NCBI RefSeq assembly: GCF_016862515.1
Contig: NZ_BONC01000003.1
Span: 186,001-250,000, forward strand
Length of the DNA: 64,000 nt
Source of the DNA: Asanoa iriomotensis
GTDB lineage: Bacteria; Actinomycetota; Actinomycetes; Mycobacteriales; Micromonosporaceae
Reading direction: 5' to 3'
The notes below the pieces were generated by a model. That model was not told the DNA's origin. It saw nothing but the letters and a program-made list of their open reading frames with translations, and did no database searches. Below, piece by piece: positions 1-7,584 of this stretch. The translations under genes and the position numbers were made by a program. The stretch's first letter is position 1; every line of letters begins with the position of its first letter.

Positions 1-1203
1 AACATGATCACGACGATCCTGACGCTCCGGGCGCCCGGCATGACGATGTTCCGGATGCCGATCTTCACCTGGAACATCCTGGTCACCAGCCTGCTGGTCA
101 TCATGGTCTTCCCGCTGCTGGCGGCGGCGCTGTTCGCGCTCGCGGCGGACCGGATCCTCGGCGCTCACGTGTACGACGCCGCGACCGGCGGACCCATGCT
201 CTGGCAGCACCTCTTCTGGTTCTTCGGCCATCCAGAGGTCTACATCGTCGCGCTGCCGTTCTTCGGCATCATCAGCGAGGTCATCCCGGTCTTCTCCCGC
301 AAGCCGATCTTCGGCTACAAGGGTCTGGTCGGCGCCACCATCGCGATCGCCGCGCTGTCGATGAGCGTGTGGGCGCACCACATGTTCGCCACCGGCCAGG
401 TGCTGCTGCCGTTCTTCAGCTTCCTCAGCTTCCTGATCGCCGTGCCCACCGGCATGAAGTTCTTCAACTGGATCGGCACGATGTGGCGCGGCCAGCTGAG
501 CTTCGAGACGCCGATGCTGTTCGCGGTCGGCTTCCTGGTGACGTTCCTCTTCGGCGGCCTCACCGGCGTCCTGCTCGCGAGCCCGCCGGTCGACTTCCAC
601 GTCTCCGACTCGTACTTCGTGGTCGCGCACTTCCACTACGTGCTCTTCGGCACGATCGTGTTCGCCGTCTACTCGGGCATCTACTTCTGGTTCCCGAAGA
701 TGTTCGGCCGCATGCTCGACGAACGCCTCGGCAAGATTCACTTCTGGCTGACGTTCATCGGCTTCCACACCACGTTCCTGGTGCAGCACTGGCTGGGCAA
801 CGAGGGCATGCCGCGCCGGTACGCGGACTACCGCCCCAGCGACGGCTTCACGACGCTCAACGAGATCTCGACGGTCGGCGCGTTCATCCTTGGCGTCTCG
901 ACGCTGCCGTTCCTCTACAACATCTGGAAGTCCTACAAGGCCGGCCCGATGGCCCTGGCCGACGACCCGTGGGGCTACGGCAACTCGCTCGAGTGGGCGA
1001 CCTCGTCGCCGCCGCCGTTGCGTAACTTCGACCGCATGCCGCGGATCCGGTCCGAGCGCCCGGCGTTCGACCTGAAGTTCCCGGAGCTGGCCGCGGGCCA
1101 CTCGCTGGCCGGGCCGCCGGAGGGCGGCGCCAAGCCGCTGACCAGCGAGTCCGACGGCGGCGCCAGCTACAAGGAAGACACGGCGAGCAACGTCGACCGC
1201 TAG
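1..1203 (+). CDS. ctaD: cytochrome c oxidase subunit I, C-terminal part (5' end outside window)
   Basis: Catalytic subunit of the aa3 terminal oxidase in the cytoplasmic membrane; it reduces O2 to water and pumps protons. About 400 C-terminal residues are present and the reading frame is already open at base 1, so the start lies upstream. Counting from the first in-window Met, the CuB ligand and cross-linked Tyr are in WFFGHPEVY (H76, Y80), the other two CuB histidines in WAHHMF (H125, H126), the heme ligands in VVAHFHYVL (H209, H211), and the K-channel lysine in PTGMKFFNW (K152). All are intact, so nothing suggests loss of function. The hydrophilic C-terminus ([20 protein letters not shown]) matches actinobacterial CtaD. 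A strong terminator follows. Confidence 0.97.
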   Translation, partial: NMITTILTLRAPGMTMFRMPIFTWNILVTSLLVIMVFPLLAAALFALAADRILGAHVYDAATGGPMLWQHLFWFFGHPEVYIVALPFFGIISEVIPVFSRKPIFGYKGLVGATIAIAALSMSVWAHHMFATGQVLLPFFSFLSFLIAVPTGMKFFNWIGTMWRGQLSFETPMLFAVGFLVTFLFGGLTGVLLASPPVDFHVSDSYFVVAHFHYVLFGTIVFAVYSGIYFWFPKMFGRMLDERLGKIHFWLTFIGFHTTFLVQHWLGNEGMPRRYADYRPSDGFTTLNEISTVGAFILGVSTLPFLYNIWKSYKAGPMALADDPWGYGNSLEWATSSPPPLRNFDRMPRIRSERPAFDLKFPELAAGHSLAGPPEGGAKPLTSESDGGASYKEDTASNVDR

Positions 1204-1210
1204 CGACAAC

Positions 1211-1252
1211 AAGAAGCGGCGCGCCAGGACCAGGTCCGGCGCGCCGCTTCTT
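1211..1252 (+). terminator. strong hairpin terminator after ctaD
   Basis: A perfect 15-bp inverted repeat (AAGAAGCGGCGCGCC at 1211-1225 with its complement at 1238-1252) has a 12-nt loop and is followed by TTTGTTT-like sequence. It lies between convergent ctaD and the membrane-protein gene, so it probably terminates transcription from both sides. Confidence 0.9.
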
Positions 1253-1290
1253 TGTTTGGTCCCGGGCCTGCCGCGGGTCGGCGGAACAGC

Positions 1291-1845
1291 CTAGAAGATC
1301 AGCACGAGTGCGGCCACGCCGACGATGACGTCCAACACGGCGCACCACTCGGCGAACGAGCGCGGCACGACCCGGTTCAGCCGGTGGTGGTAGACGTCCC
1401 ACGCGGCGTGGGCGAGCAACCCGAGCGAAATCAGGACGCCGCCGAGGACCAGGGACTCGCCCTCGATCGCCACCACTGCCAGCAAGGCGAACAGCACGGC
1501 CGCGATCGCCTGGACACCGAAGCCAGGAGCGCGACGCACGGTGCCGATCACGACGAAGACCGCGGAAGCCACCAGCAGCGCGTACGCCGGATTCAGCCCG
1601 AGAATCTTGAACGGCGCGATCGCCACGGAGCCGATCAGCACCGCGGGCCAGGTGATTCCGGGCCGGTTGACCGATGCCGGCACCAGGTAGCCCAGCGGCG
1701 ACAGGACGAGCAGGAACGCCAGTCCGCGCACGTCGGCCAGGCCGAACAACGAAGCCGCGACGACCGGGATCGCGGCGAAGGTGGGCCAGCGGTGGGCGAC
1801 CCACCGCAGCAGCGAGGGGTTCTCTTGGATCGTCGTGGGAGTCAT
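1291..1845 (-). CDS. integral membrane protein of unknown function
   Basis: This is a 184-residue protein with about five to six hydrophobic segments. A soluble N-terminus (MTPTTIQENPSLLRW) is followed by apparent membrane segments around residues 20-60, 70-110, 115-140 and 160-184. A His-rich loop (WDVYHHRLNRVVPRS) precedes the last segment. I do not recognise a family with a known function. The ATG at 1845 is chosen because the longer upstream frame is Arg/Pro-rich antisense of the divergent regulator's leader. CACCGT lies 6 nt before this ATG, a weaker version of the leaderless pattern seen elsewhere in the window. It is divergent from the GlxA-type regulator with a 91-bp gap, so the two may be regulated together. 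Confidence 0.6.
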   Translation of the reverse strand: MTPTTIQENPSLLRWVAHRWPTFAAIPVVAASLFGLADVRGLAFLLVLSPLGYLVPASVNRPGITWPAVLIGSVAIAPFKILGLNPAYALLVASAVFVVIGTVRRAPGFGVQAIAAVLFALLAVVAIEGESLVLGGVLISLGLLAHAAWDVYHHRLNRVVPRSFAEWCAVLDVIVGVAALVLIF

Positions 1846-1923
1846 GCCCCGACGGTGGCAGCGGCGGCGGCCCGCCCGGAACGGCCGGAGAAATACAGGT
1901 CCGAATCCCAGGGATCGGCGGCC

Positions 1924-1929
1924 TAAGGT
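1924..1929 (+). promoter_or_regulatory. -10 element, leaderless GlxA-type regulator
   Basis: TAAGGT lies 7 nt before the ATG at 1937, so the transcript would start at or beside the start codon. The spacer CAGGGAT could alternatively act as a weak Shine-Dalgarno site. Confidence 0.5.
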
Positions 1930-1936
1930 CAGGGAT

Positions 1937-2941
1937 ATGGATCCGCGGCACATCGTCATGGTCGGGTACGACGGCGCCGAACTGCTCGACATCGCCTGCG
2001 TAACCTCGACGTTCGGCCTGGCCAACACGATCGGCCAGCTGAGCCCCGGCTACCGAGTATCGCTGGCAACCCTCGGCGGCCGCCCGATCCGCTGCGACAG
2101 CGGCCTGGTGGTGGAAGCGCAGCTCACCCTGGAACGCCTGACAGGCCCGCTGGACACGGTGATCGTCTCGGGCGGCTTCGGCCACGAGAGGGCGGCCGAC
2201 AACGCACTGGTAGTCGCGCACGTCCGCCGGCTGGCCCGCGAGAGCCGCCGGATCGCGTCGGTATGCACGGGTGCGACGGTGCTCGCCGCGACCGGCCTGC
2301 TCGACGGCCGCCGCGCGACCACCCACTGGCGCTTCGCACCGCGGCTGGCCAGCCGCTACCACGACGTCCGCGTCGACTCGGCGCCCATCTTCATCCGCGA
2401 GGGCCGCGTAGCCACCGCCGCCGGCGTGACCAGCGCCCTGGACCTGACGCTCGCCTTCGTGGAGGAGGACCACGGCCCGGACCTGGCCCGCCAGGTCGCC
2501 CGGGACCTGGTCACATATCTGCAAAGACCGGGCAACCAGGCCCAGATGAGCGTGTACGTGGCGCCGCCCGCCCCCGACAACGACGTGGTCCGCCGCGCGG
2601 TCGACCACGTCCTCACCCACCTGGACGGCGACCTGTCCACGGCCCGCGTAGCGGACGCGGTCGGCGTGAGCCCCCGCCACCTGACCCGCTTGTTTCTACG
2701 CGAACTGGGCGACCCACCGGCCCGCTTCATCCGCTGCGCCCGAGTCGACGCGGCGGCCCGCCTGCTGGACTCGACCGACCTCCCGATGCCAGAGGTAGCC
2801 ACCCGCTCAGGCTTCGGCTCGGCCGAAGCGCTACGCCAAGCTTTCGTGGCCCGTTTCCGCATGCCACCGGCCAAATACCGCGCGGTCTCCCGCCGCCCAG
2901 CGCCCGAGACCCCCGAACCCGAAAGGGCAATGTCAGGCTAG
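1937..2941 (+). CDS. GlxA-family AraC-type transcriptional regulator
   Basis: A 334-residue DNA-binding regulator. Residues about 1-175 form a DJ-1/PfpI-like domain (IVMVGYDGAELLDIA; nucleophile-elbow region ASVCTGATVLAATGLLDG; THWRFAP), which in this family senses a ligand rather than acting as an enzyme. Residues about 215-320 contain two AraC helix-turn-helix motifs (LSTARVADAVGVSPRHLTRLF and MPEVATRSGFGSAEALRQAF) ending in FRMPPAKYRAV. The length is typical. The likely target is the divergent membrane protein or its own gene, but the sequence does not show the ligand. The ATG at 1937 fits both the start of the domain and the promoter geometry. Confidence 0.88.
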   Translation: MDPRHIVMVGYDGAELLDIACVTSTFGLANTIGQLSPGYRVSLATLGGRPIRCDSGLVVEAQLTLERLTGPLDTVIVSGGFGHERAADNALVVAHVRRLARESRRIASVCTGATVLAATGLLDGRRATTHWRFAPRLASRYHDVRVDSAPIFIREGRVATAAGVTSALDLTLAFVEEDHGPDLARQVARDLVTYLQRPGNQAQMSVYVAPPAPDNDVVRRAVDHVLTHLDGDLSTARVADAVGVSPRHLTRLFLRELGDPPARFIRCARVDAAARLLDSTDLPMPEVATRSGFGSAEALRQAFVARFRMPPAKYRAVSRRPAPETPEPERAMSG

Positions 2942-3082
2942 GGACCGACGAGGCTTCATGCTTCGGCCCGGCCGAGCCGCTGGGCTCGGCCGTCGTGGTG
3001 GGTTCCGCCTGCGATGGGGCAGGTTTCATGTGGTCTCCCCGCCGCGTGTCCTGGGCCCACTAACTGGATCGGCGATGCCGGG
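2942..3082. other. intergenic region with no recognisable gene
   Basis: The sequence downstream of the GlxA-type gene has no credible start codon, Shine-Dalgarno site or conserved frame. Short ORFs here have irregular codon use. Together with the fragment at 3083-3368 it makes a roughly 430-bp stretch without an intact gene. Confidence 0.5.
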
Positions 3083-3368
3083 TTAGAAGCCGAAGCGGAT
3101 CACAAGCTGGGTGGTCACGTCTTCGCCCTTCGGCTCGTGCGGGGTGTTGCCGCAGGCCTTCGCAGCTCGTGTCCGGATGCTGTGGAAGAAGCACGGTGCG
3201 GTTTCCGTTGCCTGGCCGCTGCGGGGTCCGCTGACCCAGGTCACCGAGAGGGCAACGTCTCTGGATGTGGTTCGCGGACGCAGCGCGGCACGCGCCGCAT
3301 GCCACCGGCCGAAATCAGGCGGGGTCTTCCGGCGCGCAATCGGTGGGCACGAGCCCAGCTCTGTCGAG
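3083..3368 (-). pseudogene. decayed 3' fragment of an unidentified gene
   Basis: On the minus strand one frame stays open from the end of the next hydrolase gene to a TAA at 3083-3085. It ends in a protein-like tail containing VALSVTWVSGP, APCFFHSIRTRAAKACGN and EDVTTQLVIRFGF. Most third codon positions are G or C, but fewer than in neighbouring genes. There is no start codon or ribosome binding site, and the frame would begin inside the neighbouring hydrolase. I read it as the surviving C-terminal end of a lost gene; the family is unknown. On the plus strand, RRMPPAEIRRGL at about 3293-3328 resembles the GlxA gene's C-terminus (FRMPPAKYRAV), but that may be chance. Confidence 0.35.
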
Positions 3369-4217
3369 TTAGGACGCGACCTGGGTCACAAACTTGGCGA
3401 CCACTTCCCGGAAACCCGCCGGGTCCTCGGCCCAGGGGATATGCCCGGCGCCAGCCAGAGTGACCCGCTTGACGTCGGGTAGCGACCGCTCCAACGAGTC
3501 GACCGCCCATCGCGGTCGGATGTCGTGTGCGCCATCCACGATGAGCGTGGGCGTGGTGAGCGCGCGGCAGAGCGCCGGCACGTCGTGATCCCGCAGGAAA
3601 CGACGCGACTCGGCGTTGATGGCCCGTGCGCAGGTGTAGTTGATCCCGAGCCACGGCGTTCCGAGTCGTTCGGCGTGGCCGCGGGCCGTGACCGGGTCGA
3701 CGAAGTCGGCCTGCCATTGGAGGATCGCGTGCTCGCGGTCCTCCTCGGGCGTCCGCTCACGCTCGTCCAGCTCGCGCCAACGCGCCGCGTCCGCTCCGAT
3801 GCCGTGTGTGAGGTTGCGATGAAAGGCATCACGCCAGGTCAGATCCGGGTCGACTCCGGTGCCGGAAACGTAGATCAGGCTGCCAACCCGGGAGGGGTGC
3901 GCCAACGCGTACCGCAACGCGAGCATGGCGCCCCACGAGTGCCCCAGCAGATTGACCCGCTCGGCGCCGAAGTGCCGACGCACGGCGTCCACATCGCCGA
4001 CGAACCGATCGACGGTGTACGGCCCGCGGCGCTCAGAACGCCCGCAACCCCGCTGATCCCAGCGAATGCTCCGAACGAAGCCGCCCAACAGCTCAGCGAC
4101 CCCGTCGAAGTAATCCCAGAGCCCCGGCCCACCATGACAGAGCAGAAGCGGCGGCCCATCACCGGCGACCGCGGTCCACAACCGGCAACCATCGTCAGCG
4201 AGAACATGCGCGCCCAT
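3369..4217 (-). CDS. alpha/beta hydrolase, proline iminopeptidase-like
   Basis: A 282-residue cytosolic serine hydrolase of the S33/proline-iminopeptidase-like group. The sequence shows the HGGPG oxyanion motif, the DQRGCGRS motif, the nucleophile elbow NLLGHSWGAM, an acidic residue in LIVDGAHDIRP and a C-terminal histidine in AGAGHIPWAED, so the catalytic triad is complete. Substrate cannot be read from sequence. The ATG at 4217 was chosen because TACCTT sits exactly 6 nt upstream on this strand, which fits a leaderless transcript. The longer frame back to 4397 would add a Pro/Arg-rich tract atypical of the family. The 237 bp before the next gene (4218-4454) contain nothing recognisable. Confidence 0.82.
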   Translation of the reverse strand: MGAHVLADDGCRLWTAVAGDGPPLLLCHGGPGLWDYFDGVAELLGGFVRSIRWDQRGCGRSERRGPYTVDRFVGDVDAVRRHFGAERVNLLGHSWGAMLALRYALAHPSRVGSLIYVSGTGVDPDLTWRDAFHRNLTHGIGADAARWRELDERERTPEEDREHAILQWQADFVDPVTARGHAERLGTPWLGINYTCARAINAESRRFLRDHDVPALCRALTTPTLIVDGAHDIRPRWAVDSLERSLPDVKRVTLAGAGHIPWAEDPAGFREVVAKFVTQVAS

Positions 4218-4223
4218 GATCGC

Positions 4224-4229
4224 AAGGTA
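4224..4229 (-). promoter_or_regulatory. -10 element, leaderless hydrolase gene
   Basis: TACCTT (minus strand) with 6 nt (GCGATC) before the ATG at 4217. There is no Shine-Dalgarno site. Confidence 0.5.
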
Positions 4230-4454
4230 CGACGGCGCCTCTGGCACCAGCCAGACGCGGCCTGCTCCGCTCGGCAAGCGGTTGCGTGGCCGAGGGCAGG
4301 CTGTGACCGCTGACGACCCGGGCCGATGCGGCTTGGCCGTCGGTCGACGCCGGCGGATTGCGGCGCGAGGGTTGGCCTGTCCGCTTCGGCATGGCACGTG
4401 GCGGCAGGTCAGGCGCGGGTGGCGCGGGAGCGCGAAGCGGCCGCACCCAGGGCG

Positions 4455-5684
4455 CTAGTCCGTGGCGGCCAAGGAAGGCTCTGCCGCGCGCTGCGTGGGC
4501 GGGACCGACAACGGCGGTCGTCGGCGTGACAGGTAGACCGGCAGCACCGCGACAGCGACCAGCAACCCCGCGACCCCGGTCGCCACGAAGCCCCAGCGCG
4601 GCGATGACGCGTCGATGACCCAGCCGGCCAACGGGGCGCCCAGCGCCAGACCGACCGTGATGGCCGACCCGTGTAAGCCCATCGCCTCGCCGCGGACCGA
4701 TGGCGGCGCCAGGTGGCTCACCGCGTCGGCGGCCGCCGCGAGGGCCGGGGCGCACAGCGCCCCGGCCGGGATCAGCGCCACCGCGAGCAGGAACCACTCC
4801 GCGCCGGCCAGGGCGACCAGCACGGTGCCCAGGGCCAGCACCGCGAGCAACACCAACGGCGACGGCACCCGCGACAGCGACCCGTAGACGAACCCGCCGA
4901 TCAGCGAATAGACCCCCCACAACGCCAGCACCAGGCCCGTCCAACCGACCTGGTCCGACTCGCGCAGCACCGCGACCACCGTCACGTCCGTGCCGCCCAG
5001 GACCAGGGTCGTCGCTGCCGCGATGGCCAGGATCGCCAGCATCCGCGGCGTCAGCCACGAGCGGCGCGGTGGCACCGGGCCGTCGGCGGCGACCGACTCC
5101 GACTCCGCGCGGACCGGTGGGTTGAAGACGAACAGGGCCGTGCCCGACAGGACCACGCCGACGCCGACCGCCCACATGGTCGCCTGCGGTGAGACCGCGG
5201 TGGCCAGCAGCACCGCCAGGGCCGGGCCGACCATGAAGGACAGCTCGACCGACATCGAGTCCAGGGCGTACGCGGGCCGGCGCTGGTCGGGCGGCACCAG
5301 CGCCGCCAGCGACTGCCGGACCACCGAGAAGATCGGCAGCATCAGCACGCCGGCGAGCAGGGCCAAGCCCAGCAGCATCGGGTAGGGGAGCCAACCCGCC
5401 ACCGACCAGAAGACGCCCTCGGCGACAGTGCAGACCGCCAGCACCGGGCGCAGGCCGCGGCGGTCGACCATGCGGCCCAGCAGCGGCGCGCCCACCGCGG
5501 CGCCGATCGTCGAGGCCGTGGCGACCAGGCCCGCCGCGAGGTAGCCGCGGTCGAGCTCCAGGACCACGTGCAGGGTCAGCGTCACGCCGGCGGCCACCGA
5601 CGGGATGCGGGCCAGGATTGCGACGACGAGCAGCGTGCGGACGCCGGGCAGCCCGAGGACCGACCGGTAGGGCGTCAGCCTCAC
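4455..5684 (-). CDS. MFS transporter
   Basis: A 409-residue major facilitator superfamily membrane transporter with about 12 hydrophobic segments. The MFS loop 2-3 signature appears as GRMVDRRGLRPVLA near residue 70, and a central cytoplasmic loop (NPPVRAESESVAADG) separates two six-helix halves. A GTG at 5684 overlaps the pncA stop codon (GTGA), indicating translational coupling and a pncB-pncA-MFS unit. That position suggests, but does not prove, transport of nicotinamide, nicotinate or a related compound; a drug exporter is an equally good family-level reading. The frame continuing upstream through pncA is an antisense-like artefact. Confidence 0.85.
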   Translation of the reverse strand: MRLTPYRSVLGLPGVRTLLVVAILARIPSVAAGVTLTLHVVLELDRGYLAAGLVATASTIGAAVGAPLLGRMVDRRGLRPVLAVCTVAEGVFWSVAGWLPYPMLLGLALLAGVLMLPIFSVVRQSLAALVPPDQRRPAYALDSMSVELSFMVGPALAVLLATAVSPQATMWAVGVGVVLSGTALFVFNPPVRAESESVAADGPVPPRRSWLTPRMLAILAIAAATTLVLGGTDVTVVAVLRESDQVGWTGLVLALWGVYSLIGGFVYGSLSRVPSPLVLLAVLALGTVLVALAGAEWFLLAVALIPAGALCAPALAAAADAVSHLAPPSVRGEAMGLHGSAITVGLALGAPLAGWVIDASSPRWGFVATGVAGLLVAVAVLPVYLSRRRPPLSVPPTQRAAEPSLAATD

Positions 5685-6262
5685 GCCGGCTTGACGATGG
5701 GCTCGCCGACGAGCGTGACGCCCGCCTCGCGTAGTCGCTCGACCGCCGCCGCCGTGGTGTCGGGTAGGACGCCCGCGGTCAGGTCGAGCAGCACCGTCGT
5801 GTGGAAGCCCTCGCGGGCCGCGTCGAGGCTCGTCGCCTGGACGCAGTGGTCCGTGGTGAGGCCGACCACGTCGACCGCGTCGACGTCGTGGTCGCGCAGC
5901 CAGGTCGCCAGGCCGACGCCGTCGGCGGTGTGGCCCTCGAAGCCGCTGTAGGCGGCCGCGTGCTGGCCCTTGTGGAAGACGGCCTCGATGCGGCCGGTCT
6001 CCAGGTTGGGGTGGAAGTCGGAGCCCGGCGTGCCGACCACCGTGTGCGCGGGCCAGGTGGTGACGAAGTTGGGGCTGTCGCTGAAATGCGCGCCCGGGTC
6101 GATGTGGAAATCCTTGGTGGCCACCACGTGGTCCCACCGGTCGGGCGACCCGGACAGCGCACGGGAGATCTCCGTTGCCACGCCGGCGCCGCCGGCCACG
6201 GCCAGCGAGCCACCCTCGCAGAAGTCGTTCTGCGTGTCGACGATGATCAGTGCGCGGGTCAT
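5681..6262 (-). CDS. pncA: nicotinamidase (isochorismatase-family hydrolase)
   Basis: Hydrolyses nicotinamide to nicotinate plus ammonia in the NAD salvage (Preiss-Handler) route; cytosolic. The 193-residue length is normal. The catalytic triad is visible as D9 (IIVDTQNDFCEGG), K98 (VFHKGQ) and C140 (TTDHCVQAT). The metal site corresponds to D51/H53/H59 in TKDFHIDPGAHFS. It lies 10 nt downstream of pncB, whose product uses the nicotinate made here, which supports the assignment. The MFS gene follows with a 4-nt overlap. A TAGTGT hexamer 7 nt before the ATG overlaps the pncB stop and could give an extra leaderless transcript. Confidence 0.93.
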   Translation of the reverse strand: MTRALIIVDTQNDFCEGGSLAVAGGAGVATEISRALSGSPDRWDHVVATKDFHIDPGAHFSDSPNFVTTWPAHTVVGTPGSDFHPNLETGRIEAVFHKGQHAAAYSGFEGHTADGVGLATWLRDHDVDAVDVVGLTTDHCVQATSLDAAREGFHTTVLLDLTAGVLPDTTAAAVERLREAGVTLVGEPIVKPA

Positions 6263-6269
6263 GGGGTGA

Positions 6270-6275
6270 ACACTA
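6270..6275 (-). promoter_or_regulatory. possible internal -10 element for pncA
   Basis: TAGTGT (minus strand) ends 7 nt before the pncA ATG at 6262. Its first three bases are the pncB stop codon, so pncA may be transcribed both with pncB and on its own. Confidence 0.4.
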
Positions 6276-7559
6276 ACGCGCGGGTACGACAGTAACGGGG
6301 ATCGCCGGATCGCCCGCCGACAGCTTGAGGCCCTCCCACGGAATCGAGATCAATCCCTGCCGGAGGTGCTCCCGCGACTCGTCCAGCGACGGCAGAACAG
6401 CAGCCTCACCACCAACGAAGTACGGCCGCTGCAACAACCGGTCGCCCGTACGCGACTCGGGTGTGCCCTGCGACACCACGATCTCCTCGATCGCCGTGCC
6501 GGTCGGCTTGTGCCGCCGCACCGCCGTCTTCCGCCCGCCGATCGTCGCCTTGTGTTCCGACCGCTTGACCACCGACCGGCCGTCGACCTCGACCAGCTTG
6601 TAGACCAGGCCGGCGGTCGGCGCCCCCGACCCGGTGACGACCGAGGTGCCCGCGCCGTAGATGTCGACCGGCTCGGCGGCCAGCGCCGCGATCGAGAACT
6701 CGTCGAGGTCGCCCGACACGATGATCTTCGTCTCGGTGGCGCCCAGCGAGTCCAACAGCTCCCGCGAGTGCCCGGCCAGCACCGACAGGTCGCCCGAGTC
6801 GATCCGGATCGCGCGCAAGTCGGTGCCCGCCACCTTGATCGCGGTGCGGATGCCCTGCGCGATGTCATAGGTGTCGACGAGCAGCGTGGTGCTCTTGCCC
6901 AGTGCCGCGACCTGTGCGGCGAACGCGGCCGCCTCGTCGTCGTGCAGCAGTGTGAACGCGTGCGCCGCGGTGCCCGCGGTCGGGATCCCGTACCGCATGC
7001 CCGCCGCCAGGTTCGAGGTCGAGGAGAAGCCCGCGAGATAGGCCGCGCGCGTCGCGGCGACCGCCGCCTCCTCGTGCGCGCGCCGCGAGCCCATCTCGAT
7101 CAGCCCGCGCCCGCGCGCCGCGGTGACCATCCGCGCGGCCGCCGCGGCGATCGCGCTGTCATGGTTCAGGACGGACAGAATCAGGGTCTCCAGGAGTACG
7201 CACTCCACGAACGTCCCGGAGACCGTGAGGATCGGGGATCCGGGAAAGAACAGCTCGCCCTCGGCGTAGCCCTCGATGTCGCCGGTGAACCGGTAACCGG
7301 CCAGCCATTCCGCGGTCTGGTCGTCGACCACTCCCCGCGACAGCAGGTGGGCGATCTCCTCCTCGTCGAACCGGAACGAGCGGATCAGGTCCACCAGCCG
7401 GCCCGGCCCGCCCACCACGCCGTAACGACGACCCGGCGGCAACCGCCGCGCGAACACCTCGAACACGGACTGCCGGTCGGCCGTGCCGTCCTTGAGCGCG
7501 GCACTGACCATGGTCAGCTCGTAGTGGTCAGTCAGCAGAGCGGGGTGGCCCTTGGTCAT
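6273..7559 (-). CDS. pncB: nicotinate phosphoribosyltransferase
   Basis: Converts nicotinate, PRPP and ATP to nicotinate mononucleotide in NAD salvage. The 428-residue protein begins with the family signature ALLTDHYELTMVSAAL. It contains RRYGVVGGPGRLVDLI, the SRRAHEEAAVAATRAAYLAGFSSTSN segment, the histidine-containing GTAAHAFTLLHDDE, and the phosphoribosyl-binding RIDSGDL and SGDLDE motifs. Directly followed by pncA. TAGTCT lies 6 nt before the ATG at 7559 and there is no good Shine-Dalgarno site, so a leaderless transcript is likely. In M. tuberculosis pncB1 is likewise divergent from clpS; here two genes are inserted between them. Confidence 0.95.
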   Translation of the reverse strand: MTKGHPALLTDHYELTMVSAALKDGTADRQSVFEVFARRLPPGRRYGVVGGPGRLVDLIRSFRFDEEEIAHLLSRGVVDDQTAEWLAGYRFTGDIEGYAEGELFFPGSPILTVSGTFVECVLLETLILSVLNHDSAIAAAAARMVTAARGRGLIEMGSRRAHEEAAVAATRAAYLAGFSSTSNLAAGMRYGIPTAGTAAHAFTLLHDDEAAAFAAQVAALGKSTTLLVDTYDIAQGIRTAIKVAGTDLRAIRIDSGDLSVLAGHSRELLDSLGATETKIIVSGDLDEFSIAALAAEPVDIYGAGTSVVTGSGAPTAGLVYKLVEVDGRSVVKRSEHKATIGGRKTAVRRHKPTGTAIEEIVVSQGTPESRTGDRLLQRPYFVGGEAAVLPSLDESREHLRQGLISIPWEGLKLSAGDPAIPVTVVPAR

Positions 7560-7565
7560 CCCACC

Positions 7566-7571
7566 AGACTA
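7566..7571 (-). promoter_or_regulatory. -10 element, leaderless pncB
   Basis: TAGTCT (minus strand), then GGTGGG (6 nt), then ATG at 7559. It lies in the 25-bp gap after the LAL regulator. Confidence 0.55.
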
Positions 7572-7584
7572 AGAGGAAGAGGCG

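Noticed and set aside
884-2680. 598-residue open frame on the minus strand
   Set aside because: It covers ctaD's 3' end, the terminator and the GlxA-type gene antisense; no recognisable motif.
4455-6137. 560-residue single frame joining an N-terminal part to the MFS transporter
   Set aside because: The N-terminal half is an off-frame reading of pncA on the same strand; the real MFS start is the GTG overlapping the pncA stop.
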